64,000 nucleotides of DNA from Bretschneidera sinensis (GCA_023935145.1 CM043700.1:138280328-138344327), one strand, 5' to 3'. Counted from the stretch's first letter, positions 46,270-60,068 are shown. The notes: generated by a model from the letters alone, not told the origin. Translations and numbers: made by a program.

Positions 46270-48470
46270 CTCCCACAAATTCTGAACTCCACCACTAACT
46301 CACAGTTTTCAAAGAACAAGCATTAATCTGCTAGACAAACAATAATGATGCCTCAAACTCTTGTCAGTGAGATCTATCACTCGTCCGCTGACACATTCAG
46401 ATACACTGCAATTTCTAATCTTGTTTCTGAAACTTCAGTATTTTCTTGGCCTGCAGTCATACTTATATGATGATATCATCCACAGACTGCAGCTCTAAAA
46501 CAACCTTAAGGAAGTTCAGTGGATCAGAAAATTACCCGATATGAGTAATTCAGTTGAATAACAATTGAGAAAAGAACACAAAAAAAGACAAATAAATAAA
46601 CACTTCATTAATACCAATTGTCGGTTTATTTGTTGGCAATTTCAATAAGAATTAGTGATTATCTCTTGTTCAACGCACTTGCGGCTCAATCCCCTAAAAA
46701 TAGAGTATTACTTCCTGTTTCTAAGCACTCCACAACTTATTGGACCAATAAAAACTTCTAAAATTAACCAACTCAGAACACTTTAGTGAAAATAATTGTG
46801 GGTATGTCAGTACATGTCATGACTTTCAAGGTTCTCTAAAATATATGAAAGTAAGAAAAGCATGTATTATAGATTTCTGATCTGATGAGTACATGCGGGG
46901 GATAAAAACTTGATAAAGCGGCAGAGAATCAAGCAAACTGAAGTCCCATTGCAGAGTAGAACAATTAAAAAATTATAAAATATAACTAAATATAAATACT
47001 CAGTAATGCCTAAGTCACGTAAAGGTGAGACGCAACATATTGCGAAACCAAAAAAAAACTTGGGGGAAACCAATACAAAATATGTGAGTATAAACAACAA
47101 ACTCAGCAACAGAAAGGAATAAGGGCATAAAAATTCAATACCTCACTCAAGTCCAAGATGGACAGGTCAATAGAACCCTGAATTAAAAATAAAAGTCAAC
47201 TCAGATTACAAAAATGGAGCATCTAAAAAGAAATATATTTGGGCCTCCGAAGATTCAGAGTATTACAAAGACGGCTCTTACTTAAAAGTTATTATTAAAA
47301 TAATTTACATACTGATTCATGGAATGGAACTATTTTTAAAATGAAGGGAAAATATAAGAACTTTCTATTCGTATTTTTTTTTTGTTAGATTGACCAGAGT
47401 AGATCGAATCCGGGAGTCTTATATAGGAGAAGTCGGAAGTAACCACTAAAACAAGGAAGTCTTATACATGAATTAGTATGTCTAGAAGATGGAAGCGAGA
47501 GTAGGATCTTGATCCCTCAATCCTCTTTCCTCCTTAAAAAAATATCCAAACAAGATGAGAGTACACACATCCTTACCCCACCCTTTATCCTCTGCTGCCC
47601 TCCACTCCACTCTCCCTTACCCAAACATACTGTAAAATCCAAAGCCACTAGTAAAAAGTAACATATTCAAAAGAGGCATAGTTGAATAGTTTGGTAGCAT
47701 ATCACAGATTTCCACAAGCTCTGATCTTCCAAAATCCATTTTCCTCTTCTCCCCTTCCAAATGAATTCATAATCAAAATGTTCAAAATTGTTGGCATCAG
47801 ATCTCTCGTGCTACAAAGAAGTCAAAACAGCAAGCGTACGTTCAATTCTCTCTCAAAACTGATGCTCGTCGCACCGATGCCATTTGATGAAATTCAAGAT
47901 TTTTTCTCTTCATCGATCCATATTTAAACCAGAAATCCAAGCACATAATAAAAATGGAAAATATATAAAGAAATAAATACATTCTGTGCATAAAAAATGG
48001 GGAAGGTGTAATCAAGCTCCTAGATTAATGTTTCATGCACAACATCCATGATCCATTAAATCTAAATCAAGATCTTGAACTAGTACTTAAACAATGATCT
48101 TGAACAAGTAATTAAATTCTAAACATTGTTTTGAAAGCATTTTCAAAATTTAATTTCAACGAACATAATTAAAGAAAAAACTGAATACCAAAAGGAAAAA
48201 ATAAAAGAAGAATCTAACCTCAAAAGTATCAGGCAAAATGATAGAATTCGCCGGAGCGACGCTGCACACCGGCGATCAGGAACTTCTTTTTGGCACTCTC
48301 TTTTTCTTCTATTGAACTTGTCTGAGAGCTTTACTGAATCGAATTTGGTTTGTTCAAAGAGCAACAGAGAAGTGTTAAAGGTTGTTGCAAAATAATCGTT
48401 TGGACCTGTTAATGAGTCAACCCGAATCTCAAGGAAGTTTCTCATCTAATGGTTGTGATCATCTTATACC
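46270..48470 (-). other. 5' leader region of MRF-like gene, probably with untranslated exons
   Basis: No coding gene. Stretches at about 47142-47180 and 48218-48440 lie next to plausible donor sites and may be untranslated exons, as the gene's ATG exon starts with an acceptor-like pyrimidine tract further upstream. A short segment near 47380-47460 resembles a tRNA-derived SINE but is uncertain. Confidence 0.35.
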
Positions 48471-49462
48471 ATGCCTCTTGAAAAGGAAAATGCCCGGGAA
48501 ACCCGCGGGTTATAACTGAAACTTTTACAGAGCTCTTCTAAGCAAAAATACATGCGTAGACCGGTTTAGACTGTTGGAAATTTCATTAGAAATTTTAAAT
48601 AATTTTACTTATAATATTTATGTAATAGATTAAAAAATAATATTACTAATAAATTTTATAAAATTACCAATAAAATTTTAGACGAGTCTAAAACATAAAC
48701 TTAAATCAGGCCACAATACATTGGTCAACAGGGTGCAAAATAAATAAAATCTAATATATATAATAGTCATTAACATTTTGATTGTGTCATGCATAAAAAA
48801 AAATATTAAATTTTTATCATTTTTTCTTATCAATCATCGTACTAACACAATATATATATATATATATATATTAATAAATATAAATTAAGTATAATATGTA
48901 ATCAATATAAATTAAATTTCTTTAATAAACACACAAAAGATAAATAAAAAATTACATTTACTCTTCTTTATTTCATAATAATTTATTATTATTTTATCTC
49001 TAACGTATAATTAATCACTTAATTTTTTAAACAAAAAATTAAAGTTTTTTCTTATGGACAAAAAAAAAAAATATTTTTTTAATTAAATAATGAGACAGAT
49101 CATTATGATTAGATTATATTTTTTTATATTATTTAAAAATGTTGTTTGGTAACTGTGTTAAACAGTAATTAAAATCAATTTTTATCTTAAATTAAATTAA
49201 GACAAAACTTAACTTTAATCACCTTTTAAAACGGTCAAACGATGCTTAAGAGGAGGAAAGTTGCTTAAAAGAGATTGCTGTGGAGAGAGGCGAAGCCGCC
49301 TAACAATTTTCTGAATTAGCTATTTGTATTATTTTATTTTAATTTTCTGAATTTCTCTGTGCCGCAATCGAGTCCTAAACGACAGTCAATTTTCTTCTTC
49401 CTATCGCAAATAAAGCATTGCCGTTTGCCAGTTACTACTGTAAAACCAGGCGACTATCGACC
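48471..49462. promoter_or_regulatory. Divergent promoter region between MRF-like and PUS3-like genes
   Basis: About 1 kb of very AT-rich sequence with an (AT)n run near 48850-48871. Both transcription starts should lie near its ends. No specific regulatory sites assigned. Confidence 0.45.
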
Positions 49463-52400
49463 ATGTGTAACGAGGCAGCCAATTTAGAAGATAGAGGAGA
49501 TGTCGTTGCCATCTTACAATCCCATGTAGAGTCTCTCCGAAACAGAGTCAAGGTATTCTGTATTCTATTCCATTTTTTCCCTCTTGTTGATTCTCTTCAC
49601 ATGCTGCTTAGCTGCGTATGTTTCGACTCTTTTAGCTAGAAAAGCATTTCAATGGCTGAAATATGGATTGAACTTATTTTAAAGAGAAACAAAAATGTCT
49701 TGAATCATGAAGCAAGAGCAGTATTTCGAAAAATTGTAGACTAATAAATGTGTTAGGAACCGAATAGCACGGAATCTGCGAACAAACAGGCCCTGTTAAT
49801 TGCTTTGAAATTTTTTACATGCGAAACAAGAAAATAAAACTCAGTGTTTTGAGTGGTGGGTTGGGGCGTTAAAATGCCTGGTACGCACTGTTTGGCTTGC
49901 TCATAACACAAGAGAAGATCATATCTACATATTAATGCTGGTTCAGTTAAATTTGCTGCAAATTTTATTCACTCTATTGTTTTTTTGACGCTTCCAATGC
50001 ATAAACCAGGAATTAGAGGCTGAAAATGCAAACTTATTGTCTCGCATCTCCAGCTGTCGCTGTCATAAGGTTTGTTTGTTTTTTTTTTTCTTTGGCTGTT
50101 CTCAGCCTTACACTAAGGCAGACACAACAAAAATTTTCAGTAGAGCACAGAAAAAGAAAAAAGGAAATTTGTTCAAGTTGATATCAAATGGTGCTAAGCA
50201 TGACGTATGTGTTATTTGTGAAACAGATGGAAGAGAAGCTTGATGGTTTTGTTTTAGATAGTAAAAGTTCCGTTGAGAAAAGCGGGGAAATAAAAGCTGG
50301 AGGGCCTAGGAGCATAAAAAAAGAAGTCATAGAAAGAATGCCAGGTTTTTTTTTTCTAGTCTCTTTTCATTTATTAATTTCTTACAGCGTTGCTTGAGTA
50401 TTCCTACATTAGATATGAATTCTAGATGTTAAATCTGTTGAGAAATGTCTTGTGTAGAAATATAAGCGATTTATCAAAGTTCTCTCTAATCAAATGGTGC
50501 GCCTATAAAGCACATTAAAGAAGATACGATAGAAAGAAATTATTGTTGTCATTTCACAAAGAGAAAGGGAGGGCCTCTTCTCTTTCCATAAACAAATAGA
50601 GCTCAGGTGAAGCTTCTAGGTTTGACAAAAATAATCGACTTTTAGAAAACTGACTTGAAACTAACCATCTGTGCTCATTTTGAGGTAGTAGTACAGTTTA
50701 TAAAACATTCAATTACAATTTCAAGTCATGTAAGAAAAGAGCCATAAAAAAGCAATATTTCGATGTTTTTGAAGTGAGATTCTTGGGATGCATGTCAGTA
50801 GTTCCACTTGACAATTTATATCAATGGAACTGTGCTTACCTCTCTTTTCCTTGCCCTTTTAAAGGAAAAAGTAGAATAGCAAGGTATTGGCAGTTGTCAA
50901 AATCTCTGATGATTTTGGAGACACGTGTGATAGTTTGGTGTAGAAACTGATCCACTAATCTACTTTTCACTTTTCTTCTTCATGATTTCCTTTTGTGATA
51001 TTGTCGATTTTCATCTTCTTTCTTTTGTGTCATGAACGTACTGGTCCTCTAATCCAGAAAACAATTGAGATCTGCAATGTTGCATTGACAGAGTGGGAAC
51101 AAAATTTACGTGTTTGATATTTTTTAGTCATGGAATACAGTCTGTTGCAAATATGCATATTGAAATTCATCAAACTTATTCCAAAAGCGTTCATTTGTTT
51201 TCTGATTTCTTTATAATGATATACTGTATTCTGAGCCAATGTTGCATAAACCTGGTATATGTTTAAATTACCTGTTCTGAGGTGCCAATGAGGTCTTGGC
51301 TCAATGGTTAAGGCTGAGGCCTTGGGTCCTAAAGGTCCCAGGTTCGAGCGGTGTGTGCGTGTGTTTTACCAATAAAAAAATACCTGTTCTGAGGCGACAT
51401 TGCATTCTGGATTTATATAAATCCAATAATTTCCTCAAGTTATAGTGGCAATTGTGGAGTTAGGATCATATGATGCTGTGATGCTATGGACTAGTTTCCA
51501 TCTTGATGCAATTATTTTTTATTCAGCTTCTGCTTTTGAGAAGTATCATATTACTGAACTGGACTAGCACTTGTGTTTCATTAACATTTACAATCTATCT
51601 TTTGATACAGGTTTTAATATGGGGACCATGGGTAACCATTTCAAGAGATATATTGCCCTAAAAGTCATGTATTTTGGTCAGAGGTACATAATGGAGCCAT
51701 GGTTTCTTTCTTTCTTTTTTTTTCCATTTCTTCAATCACTGTGTATAGTCCCATTGTCAACTAAATTACTCCCCAAGTTGCTTCTTATTCATCCCTTGAT
51801 AACCCTCCTACACCCCCCAAAAAAAAAAGAAAGAAAAAGGACATAGCTGTCGAGTTCCATTGTGGGAGAATAAGATTGATGGTTCCACCATTCAACTCAA
51901 TGCAACAGGTAAACCTTGAACCCTGCTAGATGGGGTCACCTATGTAAATCCTTTTGTTTCAGTCCTTCACAACATTAATGGTCAACTGAAAATACTAACA
52001 CATTGGGATAGTATCTCCTTATTAAACGGTGTTAATTATCCCTTTATAAATACGTCAAGGCATGATTTAGTGTTTTACAATACCTTGGTAAATATGTCAG
52101 GGCAGTGTTTTCCTGTTGTTAAGTCTGGAAAAGAATGAGGTATTGAATGTTGCACTGAGTTTTCTTCTAGCAAATAACAGGCTCCCTTTCAATTTGGATT
52201 GGTAATTTTTTGAAATTTATTTACTTGTACAAATTTTTTTAGTGTCTAAACCTAGCAGGGTGGCTAAGGATCTTATTCAAACATTATTTGTTCCGTGCTT
52301 GAACTTCTACTGTCTAGTCCGTTGGTTCTACTATTTTTCACATTTCTTTTTATCATTTGGTTAGAACTGATAAACTGTTTACGATGGTACTGGGAAAATG

Positions 52401-55400
52401 CAAACCTTACAACTATGTGGGCTATATTACAGGTTTTATGGTTTTGCTTCAGAGGCACAAATGGATCCAACTGTTGAGGTGATTCTTTTCTTTTTTCCAG
52501 ATGATTTCTTATTGGAGAATAATATTAAGTAGTTGTGCGTAAAATGTGTGACTAAATGCACTGTTAGTTATGGATGTCCAGATCCTTTTTTTAATCTACT
52601 CCATTCTTGAGCTACAGGTAGCATCTTGTGCCTGAATAACTTATCCTGGTTGTTTTCTTGTAGAGTAAAATTATGTATTTTAAAGCCTCAAATGCACATG
52701 TAAGTGTGCCCATATATCTAGATTATAAGCACATGTTTGGGATGTGGCCAGTGGCGGAGCCCTTTAGGGTGTGTTTAGTAGGAGAGAAAAGTGACAGGAA
52801 AGAAAATTAAGAGAAAAAAAATGCATGGAAAGAACTTTTCTCTTATTTAGTAAGAGAGAAAAGTGATAGGAAAGAAAATTAAGAGAATTGATGTCTTCCT
52901 CTTCCATGTACCTTCAAAATTGGGAAAATTGAGAGGATTGAAGAATGGAAAATAAGAGAGAAAAGAGGTGAAATTAGTAATTTACCAGTTAATTCTCATC
53001 TAATCTCTCACATTAGTATCCACATAACATTATGAAGGGTATAATAATAAAAATATTACTATTATATTTTCCTTCCTCGCACTTTTCCACTCTACTAAAC
53101 AGTGGTAGAAGAAAGCTATTTTCTTTTCTCTTAGTTTTCCATCATCTCTACTAAACACTTGTCTTCTTAGTTTTCTTTCCTCCCACTTTTCTCTCACAAA
53201 ATACACCCTTAAGGTTTCAAATTCTTTTACCCTATATATCATTTCTTTTTTTTTCTTTTTTGAAAAAAAAAGAGAGGTTCTTACAGAAGGCTAGCCCCCC
53301 CCCCCCCCCCCCCCAACCCAAAAAAAAAGAACGAAAAAATTCAATAACAAAGTCAATTATATGAGACTTGTGCAACAAATTAAAATCTTCTAAGTGGTAA
53401 ATTTATAAGATAAAAAGCAACAAAACAAGGTCCATTCAAAAACAAGTTTCTTTGAAGTTTTATCATTTTTAAACTTGTAATGATATGAAAATATGATTGG
53501 GCTTTAACTTAAATTTCGCAAGAGACTAATCCATTGGAAGAATCCGAAAATCCAACAACCTATATTTCAGGTTCTCTCAGATGAGACCCAGAAACAATGT
53601 TTTAGCACTCAAAGAAAATTTTCTAGTCCTAGGTAGTTGTATAAGTTAAAAGGAGACAACTTTTGTATATTTCTTTAGGTTGCAACATATGTTTATGTAA
53701 TGAAAGTCACTCTTTGAAGTTTGAATTTATTATACAGATTATGGAACTATAGTAATATTCGCACACCCCCTCCCAAGTTAAAATTCTGGGCTCTGTTCTT
53801 TGATGCGACACTTGTGCCTGTGCTAAGGACTTTAGCGTGAACTTTTGTTTCACTTCATTCTTACACAAAAAACAAATAACCAGTTTCTCTTTTTGCGGTA
53901 CATTCTTCTATTGATTTTATTATTTCATTTTTTGTACTTGGTTAATGGTTGAGATGTGGTCAGGAAACCACCGGCTGAGTCTATAAACTTGTTCATTTTA
54001 AGGAAAACATGAAATTACTTAATTCATTCATGAATCACCATTAATATGGTTGCATAAAATTAGTTTCAATAAATTAATCAGATCCAGTTAATATAACAAA
54101 TGAATTTCTTTACATAATTTTAGTTCTCCTGCAGTCTGAAATTTTCAAAGCTCTGGAGAAGACAAGACTTTTAGTTGGTGACAAGAAGGAATCTCAGTAC
54201 TCAAGATGTGGTAGAACAGATAAGGGGGTTTCCTCTGTTGGACAGGTAAGTTGATTACAAAAGAACGTGTTTTTAAATGAATTCCATCAAAAGTTATGGG
54301 ATTGAAAAGTCTATAATCATGAAGATACTTGTGTTTGATAGTGTTTATATTTTGACATTACATGTCCCTGATGTTAGAGTTGGTGTATACTTCACGGGTC
54401 CAGATCTGTAGAACCACTAACGACCACAGAGTCCGCACTGCCCCCGAAAATTTCAGGTTCTGCACATGTTTTGGGTTTGGTTTTTTGCTTGACGGTTTTG
54501 GCTTGGATCCATGAATAGCCGTGGTTTTGTAGCAAAACAAAAACCCTAATTAGAGCGTCTTCAGTTGCTTATAAATACTCTCTATGTACTGAGCGCACAT
54601 TGTAACGAGAGATTTGTGAAGTTGATAATAGTGAAACTTCTGGCAGGACATAGTCCTATTCTAGAGTGAACCTGGGTATATCGTGTCTTATTTTCTTTCT
54701 GTTTATAATTCGTGTGATTGACAGGTCTTGAATCGTTCACATGAATTAGTTTTGTTCCATTGATGAGCATTATGTCACTAAATGAGTTGATAACTCCATT
54801 TGAAATGTTTGCACTGCAAAACCTGTGTGAGACACCATAGTTTTTAATTATTTTTTTGATAATTGGGGATGGGAACTTGAACTTGAGACCTCCTCTTTAG
54901 AGGAGAGGTGTGATTACCAATTGGACTATGCCAAGTCACCATAGTTTAAGTGGATGTTAGACATCAATTTCTGTGCAAAAAAAGTGTGGGGTTGTTTGGA
55001 CGTTGCATGCCTGTGTGAAGTCATTTCTATGGCATATGAATTTTGTCTTTACTGTTTCTGTAGAATTACCTTATATTATTCTTGGAACTTTCTTTAATAT
55101 GAGGCCATTTATATTCTAAATGACCCCATTTCACTTTTTCAATGTCAGTTTGTTAATTTTGGTTACATCCTTTCATGTTTCCTGATTTCATATGTTTAAC
55201 ATTTCTTTTCTTTTTGGATAATTAGTTTTGGTGATTCAAATACCGTGGGTATTGTAATTTAAATATCATATCATTTGATTTCTTGTGCAATATGCATGTT
55301 AATTGACTAAGAGTGAACAATAAATAAATTTCCAAAGGCTGTAATTCAAAATTTTAAAGTTTGAGAGGCCTGAAGGTTCACGATCTTGAGGTGCTCAATT

Positions 55401-55568
55401 AATATGCCCAACATCAATCGAATTGCATTGATGTGAGCTCTTAACATCAGAAAGTTTGACTAGATTGTAATTATGAGGGTTCTGCTTATGAGTTGCTTGT
55501 TATATTTAATTATACAAGCGTATAGATATAAAGGGGTTTCCTTTTTGTAAATACATATTTATACAAGA

Positions 55569-55606
<38 letters not shown>

Positions 55607-58600
55607 TTGTGTGTGAGTTGTACTATCTCTGTCCCTCTTTTTTTCTTTCTACCTTTTGTACTGTCCCATAATTTTTGCCCAGCTTCTAAAGGTCCATGAT
55701 ATTTATTACCCCATTTCCTACTCTAGCCTTGACTGGATGATAAATTACAACATAAAGAAAACAATATGATTAGTTGATGATAGAATTATAATATCATTAA
55801 GTTCTCTTTAACTTTGTCCTAAATTAAAGTGGACGAAAGTTGATATAGGGAGAGTGATAAAGTATTCTATAGTCCATTATAAAGTGGCAATGTTTATTAT
55901 TTTCATTGTAGTTAAGGCATATTTTTCCATATATTTGACCGTCAAGAGAGAGTTAAATGGTCGATGCAGGTGATTGCTTTGTTTTTACGATCAAAACTTA
56001 AGGCAGCTGGTGGAAACAATGGAGTTGTCTTGGGAGAACAAAATGGTGAGACAAATCATGCTATTTCAAAAGTTCTGGTATTCAATTTGAGCTTTTCACA
56101 ATGGCTACCCTGTCGAGTGGAACGTGGAAATTTTATAACCTAATAATTCATTGATATCATCTTTTTTAATTGTTGTAGAGTTGACCCCCTAATAATTAAC
56201 AATTGATGTGCTAATAATCTCCAGAAACAAAAGAAGTATAGTGGCGCCACTTCATTTCATAGTGATGTCTAATTATTTTATTAAGTATCACTTTTTGTTT
56301 CAGAGAAATTATTATCATTATTAGTATGACCTAGTATGTTAGAAACAATTGTGAGAAGAATAATATGTGAAAAAGAGGTGGTAATTACCTGAAATTAGAT
56401 TTTTGTCTTTGATGTCTCTTTGGAGTGAACTTTATTATAATCTTGGAGTAATGTACAGTTAAAATGGGGATTGAAGTTTGTTTTGGCTGTATCAGCGAAC
56501 TAACTCCTTGAGGTTGATAGCTATCTAGGATTACACAAGGGAAATAGAGTCATAGACTATAATTAATAAATTATATGTCTAACATTTTGTAGATTTTTTG
56601 CATTGTAATTAGCTTTTGGCTTTTTGGCACCTTCTTGGTGATCTTTGTCTCTTGTTTGGATGAGGCACTGGTGAAGATGATAGCATGTGGGCTCAGTTTT
56701 GGCACGAAATATGAATTAAGATTGAAAAGTGTCTCTCTGGGGAAAAAAGAATGCAACAAACATGGAAGGTGTATAAGATGAAAAGTGCATCTTAATTTTT
56801 GGAATGAGCTTGAATGATAATTTCTATTTACTGCATTTTTTGCAACATCATTTTGTTTCTTCTGACATTCGAATTGAAATTTACGGATCTTTTTTTCTTG
56901 TCGTTTTACAAAAACACCATCCTTATTTCCGTTTTTCTTTTCTTAACCTTTCTCAGAAGGAGAAATTGATTATGTGAGAGTACTGAATCGTGCCCTTCCA
57001 GATGATATTCGAATAATGGGATGGTGTCCTGTTCCACTTGATTTCAGTGCAAGGTTTCTGTTCAACTCAAGGAATTTATTTTCTTTTATTTATATGTTGT
57101 TTCATCATGATGATTCTATTATAGTTGAATTTGCAGATGAATTTAAAACACTGTTCATTCTGTTAATAACATATTTTGGTTAGGATGGTTTTCTCACTGA
57201 CTCATAAAAAGTTTACCTTTATGATCATTATATTAGATTTGTCCAGTGTTAACGTATTTTTTTCTTTTCTTGATGAATGCAGGTTCAGCTGTTTGGGTAG
57301 AGAATACAAATATTTCTTCTGGAGAGAGAATATGAATCTCTTGGTAGACTGATATTTTTTTCCTTATGGTTTGAGGCCTTCTTTTAACCTATTCGAGTGC
57401 TGCTCTTTAGAAAAGCAAGAGGCTTAGTTAACTATCTTTTCTTTGGCTCGTATTGCACACCAGGCTATGGAGATCGCAGGTAAGAAGTTTGTTGGGGAAC
57501 ATGATTTCAGAAATTTCTGTAAGATGGATGCAGCTAACGTGCACAACTACATGCGGCATGTCACGTCATTCGAAATATCTCCTTGTCATAAGAGGTTGGC
57601 TTTGGTAAAAGTACCTTTTGACCCATCTTTTGTTTTTGAAGCTAGCTTATTCTGTACTTGTTTTGATTGATGACAGTTATTTTCTTATTTTTAGCTGTCC
57701 AGTTGTCTACAACTCTTGTCATATATCTATATCAGATTTTTTGTACTGACCTAAAACCGTGTTCATAATATTTCTAGTCATGTTCAATGATGATGACACT
57801 TGCAGTAGTAACTAGGACTTATGTGATTGTTAATGAAGATTGGCAAAGACCATAAATAACATGGATTATGGTAGCTCATAAATTTTTATTTCAGTTAATA
57901 AGTTAAGGATTTATTAGAATTGTATAGAAATTACCAAAACATGTATGATAAAACTTGTTACTCACGATCAGGGTGTAAAGTTTTGGTTTCCATGGGGTGG
58001 GGTAAATTCAACTTTTCCAGATAGGTTTATGGAGAATTGTATGCTATTATAAAATATGGTTTTGAGAAGGAACTTTTGTCTACTTAATTAGTGCTCAGAT
58101 TTGTAGCTGGCCTATTCTTAGTATCTTTAACCATAAAGAACACTGTGTTTGTCCTAATCCATCATGGAATTCTCAAAATCAGGAGTTAGACAAATACATT
58201 TTCATTCAAGTTTGGAGGTACTTTTTCTCATCTTTCTTTATACGGTTTTGTTGCTGTACTTTTCAAAATTAGGAGGCAACCCATTCATGGTTCTATTTCT
58301 TTATCTATAGTTGAATTTATAAGAGATTTCATCAACTCTAGAACTTGTATTCTAAGATAATTCTTATGCATCTCATGCTACACGTTCCTCTGCATTTGCT
58401 GCTCAGGTTTCGCGCCTGTTCTGGGCATCATTTTGTCATGACAGATTTTGGTTATATAATGCTTTCAACATGACAACAAGATTGTTGTCTGTTGAGATTT
58501 CCTTGGGAATGTCTGCTGAATTTGAGAATTTATGATTTTCTTGCAGTTACGAAGGAAATCAACTTTGTGCGATTAAAATTAAAGGTAGTGCTTTCCTCTG

Positions 58601-60068
58601 GCACCAGGTCCGGTGCATGGTTGCTGTACTGTTCATGATCGGCCAGGGTCTTGAATCTGTTGATGTGTGTATTCAGATTCCCTCATAGTTGTTTGGCTTT
58701 TATATGTTATTAAATTAACTCTTGAACAAGGGTAGGACCTTAAACAGACAGAAGAAGAAACTCACATTAATTGATCAAATCTGTAGGTGATGGATGCGTT
58801 ATTGGACACTGAGAGGACGCCAAGGAAACCTCAGTACATCATGGCTTCGGAGATTCCATTGGTCCTTCAATCCTGTGAATTTGAAGGTCTCAAGTTCACT
58901 TGCTCATCAGGTAGTTGAAACTCCAGGAAGCATGCCCTAAACCTGTTTTTTTCTGAGTTTCCAAGATTCAATGAACAAGTTCTTGGTTTGATATCGATAC
59001 TGATAATTCAGATTTAGAAAAGTAACGCACTTAAGAGTTCACATGCCTTTTTTTCTTTCAAATGCTTACTGAGTTGTTCGCAATCATTTTAACTTGCAAT
59101 TATTAAATCATGTCTAAACGTTCTTATTGATTTCATGCAAAGATGCTGGGCTGGCGCTGCATGTACACTTGAAGAATGAATGCCAAACTTACCAACTACA
59201 ATCTGTGATCTTTCACGAGGCTGTTCTGAGTTGTTTGCCTGTAACTAATGGTACAAAGAGTGGTTTTCTTCCAGGGCTTTTTTTATTTTTGTTTTTCCTC
59301 TTTTTGAACCTTTTTCCCCCTTCTAGTTCATTCCATTAAATCCATAACACTTTTCTACTTGTCTGTTTTGATCTTATCTGCATCACTGAGAGAAGTGTTC
59401 TTCTTTTTCAGATCAGAGCTCATTGAATAATAGAAAAGTCAAGAAGAAGGCTCCTCATGCACCTCTCTTGTTGCGGCCTACTGAGCGTAAGTACCGCCAT
59501 TCTGTAAGCCTTGATATTGAGTTAGGCTTAGATACGTCTGATATGCACAAGATGAACCTTTATATGTTCATAAAAGATTAGTTTGACTTCCCTATTAAAC
59601 AGTTAATCTTTTCTCTGTGATTTCCATGACAAGTTTCATGTCATTAAGCATTTTCTCAAGCACAAATGCTCCTTTCAGAACCAATCTCATGGCTGTTAAC
59701 TTATGAGAGCCATAAAGGGAAGTGTTTCTTTCAGGACAAGCATAGGCTTTTGATATATGAATTCTGTAACTTCTATTGTAATTGCATTTTCTTGCACGTT
59801 TGTTGTAAAGCTACCTACTATTAAATGATTAGTGATGCTTTTGATGCATTTTTTTTAAATTATCATCACTGCATTTAAAAAAAAAAAGTTATTTCCACTC
59901 AGGTGTTACACATTACTCTCAGCAGACATCATGCTTTGTTCCCTCTCCAGATTTTGTTGTCTTCAATTAGTTGTGCCCATTTAATGTGAAGTTTCTACTT
60001 GTTAATGCTATAACTTTTTTTCAGCTTCATATGAAGAAAGGCGTTCCAAATTAAACTTCAAACGATGA
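49463..60068 (+). CDS. tRNA pseudouridine(38/39) synthase, PUS3/DEG1-like
   Basis: Fifteen exons: 49463-49552, 50010-50069, 50227-50344, 51611-51683, 52433-52478, 54135-54245, 55970-56045, 56957-57053, 57283-57343, 57464-57594, 58547-58664, 58787-58910, 59143-59250, 59412-59486, 60025-60068. They sum to 1,332 nt and 443 residues, the usual length. TruA-family enzymes of this branch convert U38/U39 in the tRNA anticodon stem-loop to pseudouridine. The catalytic Asp is at about 158 in SRCGRTDKGVSS. Upstream is YIALKVMYFGQRFYGFASEA; downstream are FSCLGREYKYFFW, HDFRNFCKMD and AFLWHQVRCMVAVLFMIGQG, all family hallmarks. An N-terminal short coiled-coil-like ELEAENANLLSRI precedes the domain. All introns are GT-AG; several hold SINE or MITE insertions. 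Confidence 0.94.
51283..51380 (+). mobile_element. tRNA-derived SINE, intact with target duplication
   Basis: 98 bp flanked by the 14-bp direct repeat TACCTGTTCTGAGG (51269-51282 and 51381-51394). Contains an RNA polymerase III A box (TGGCTCAATGG) and B box (GGTTCGAGC) at tRNA-like spacing, and ends in an A-rich tail (CCAATAAAAAAA). Located in intron 3 of the PUS3-like gene, same strand. Confidence 0.88.
52767..53208. mobile_element. Tourist-like MITE in PUS3-like intron 5
   Basis: 442 bp flanked by TTA (52764-52766 and 53209-53211). Long inverted ends: left GGGTGTGTTTAGTAGGAGAG, right reverse-complemented GGGTGTATTTTGTGAGAGAA, both continuing to AAAGTG.AGGAAAGAAAA. TTA duplication plus GGG ends indicate PIF/Harbinger ancestry. 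Confidence 0.88.
53295..53314 (+). repeat. Homopolymer run of 20 C
   Basis: Twenty consecutive cytosines in PUS3-like intron 5, followed by AACCC and A9. Rare in plant introns and hard to sequence; length may be unreliable. Confidence 0.9.
54844..54936 (-). mobile_element. tRNA-derived SINE with target duplication
   Basis: Flanked by the 11-bp direct repeat CACCATAGTTT (54833-54843 and 54937-54947). On the minus strand it has TAGTCCAATTGGTAA (A-box region) and GGTCTCAAGTTCAAGTTCCC (B-box region) and ends in an A-rich tail (TTTTTTT on plus near 54852). In intron 6 of the PUS3-like gene, antisense. Confidence 0.82.
55569..55614. repeat. Compound microsatellite (AT)n(GT)n
   Basis: Alternating AT dinucleotides pass directly into GTGTGTGTTTGTGTGTG in intron 6 of the PUS3-like gene. 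Confidence 0.9.

Noticed and set aside
47370..47465. Possible tRNA-derived SINE on the minus strand (GGATTCGATCT B-box-like)
   Set aside because: A box and target duplication could not be identified, so it is not listed as an element.
51290..51355. Possible tRNA gene
   Set aside because: Has A and B boxes but no full cloverleaf, and is bounded by SINE-type target duplications with an A-rich tail.
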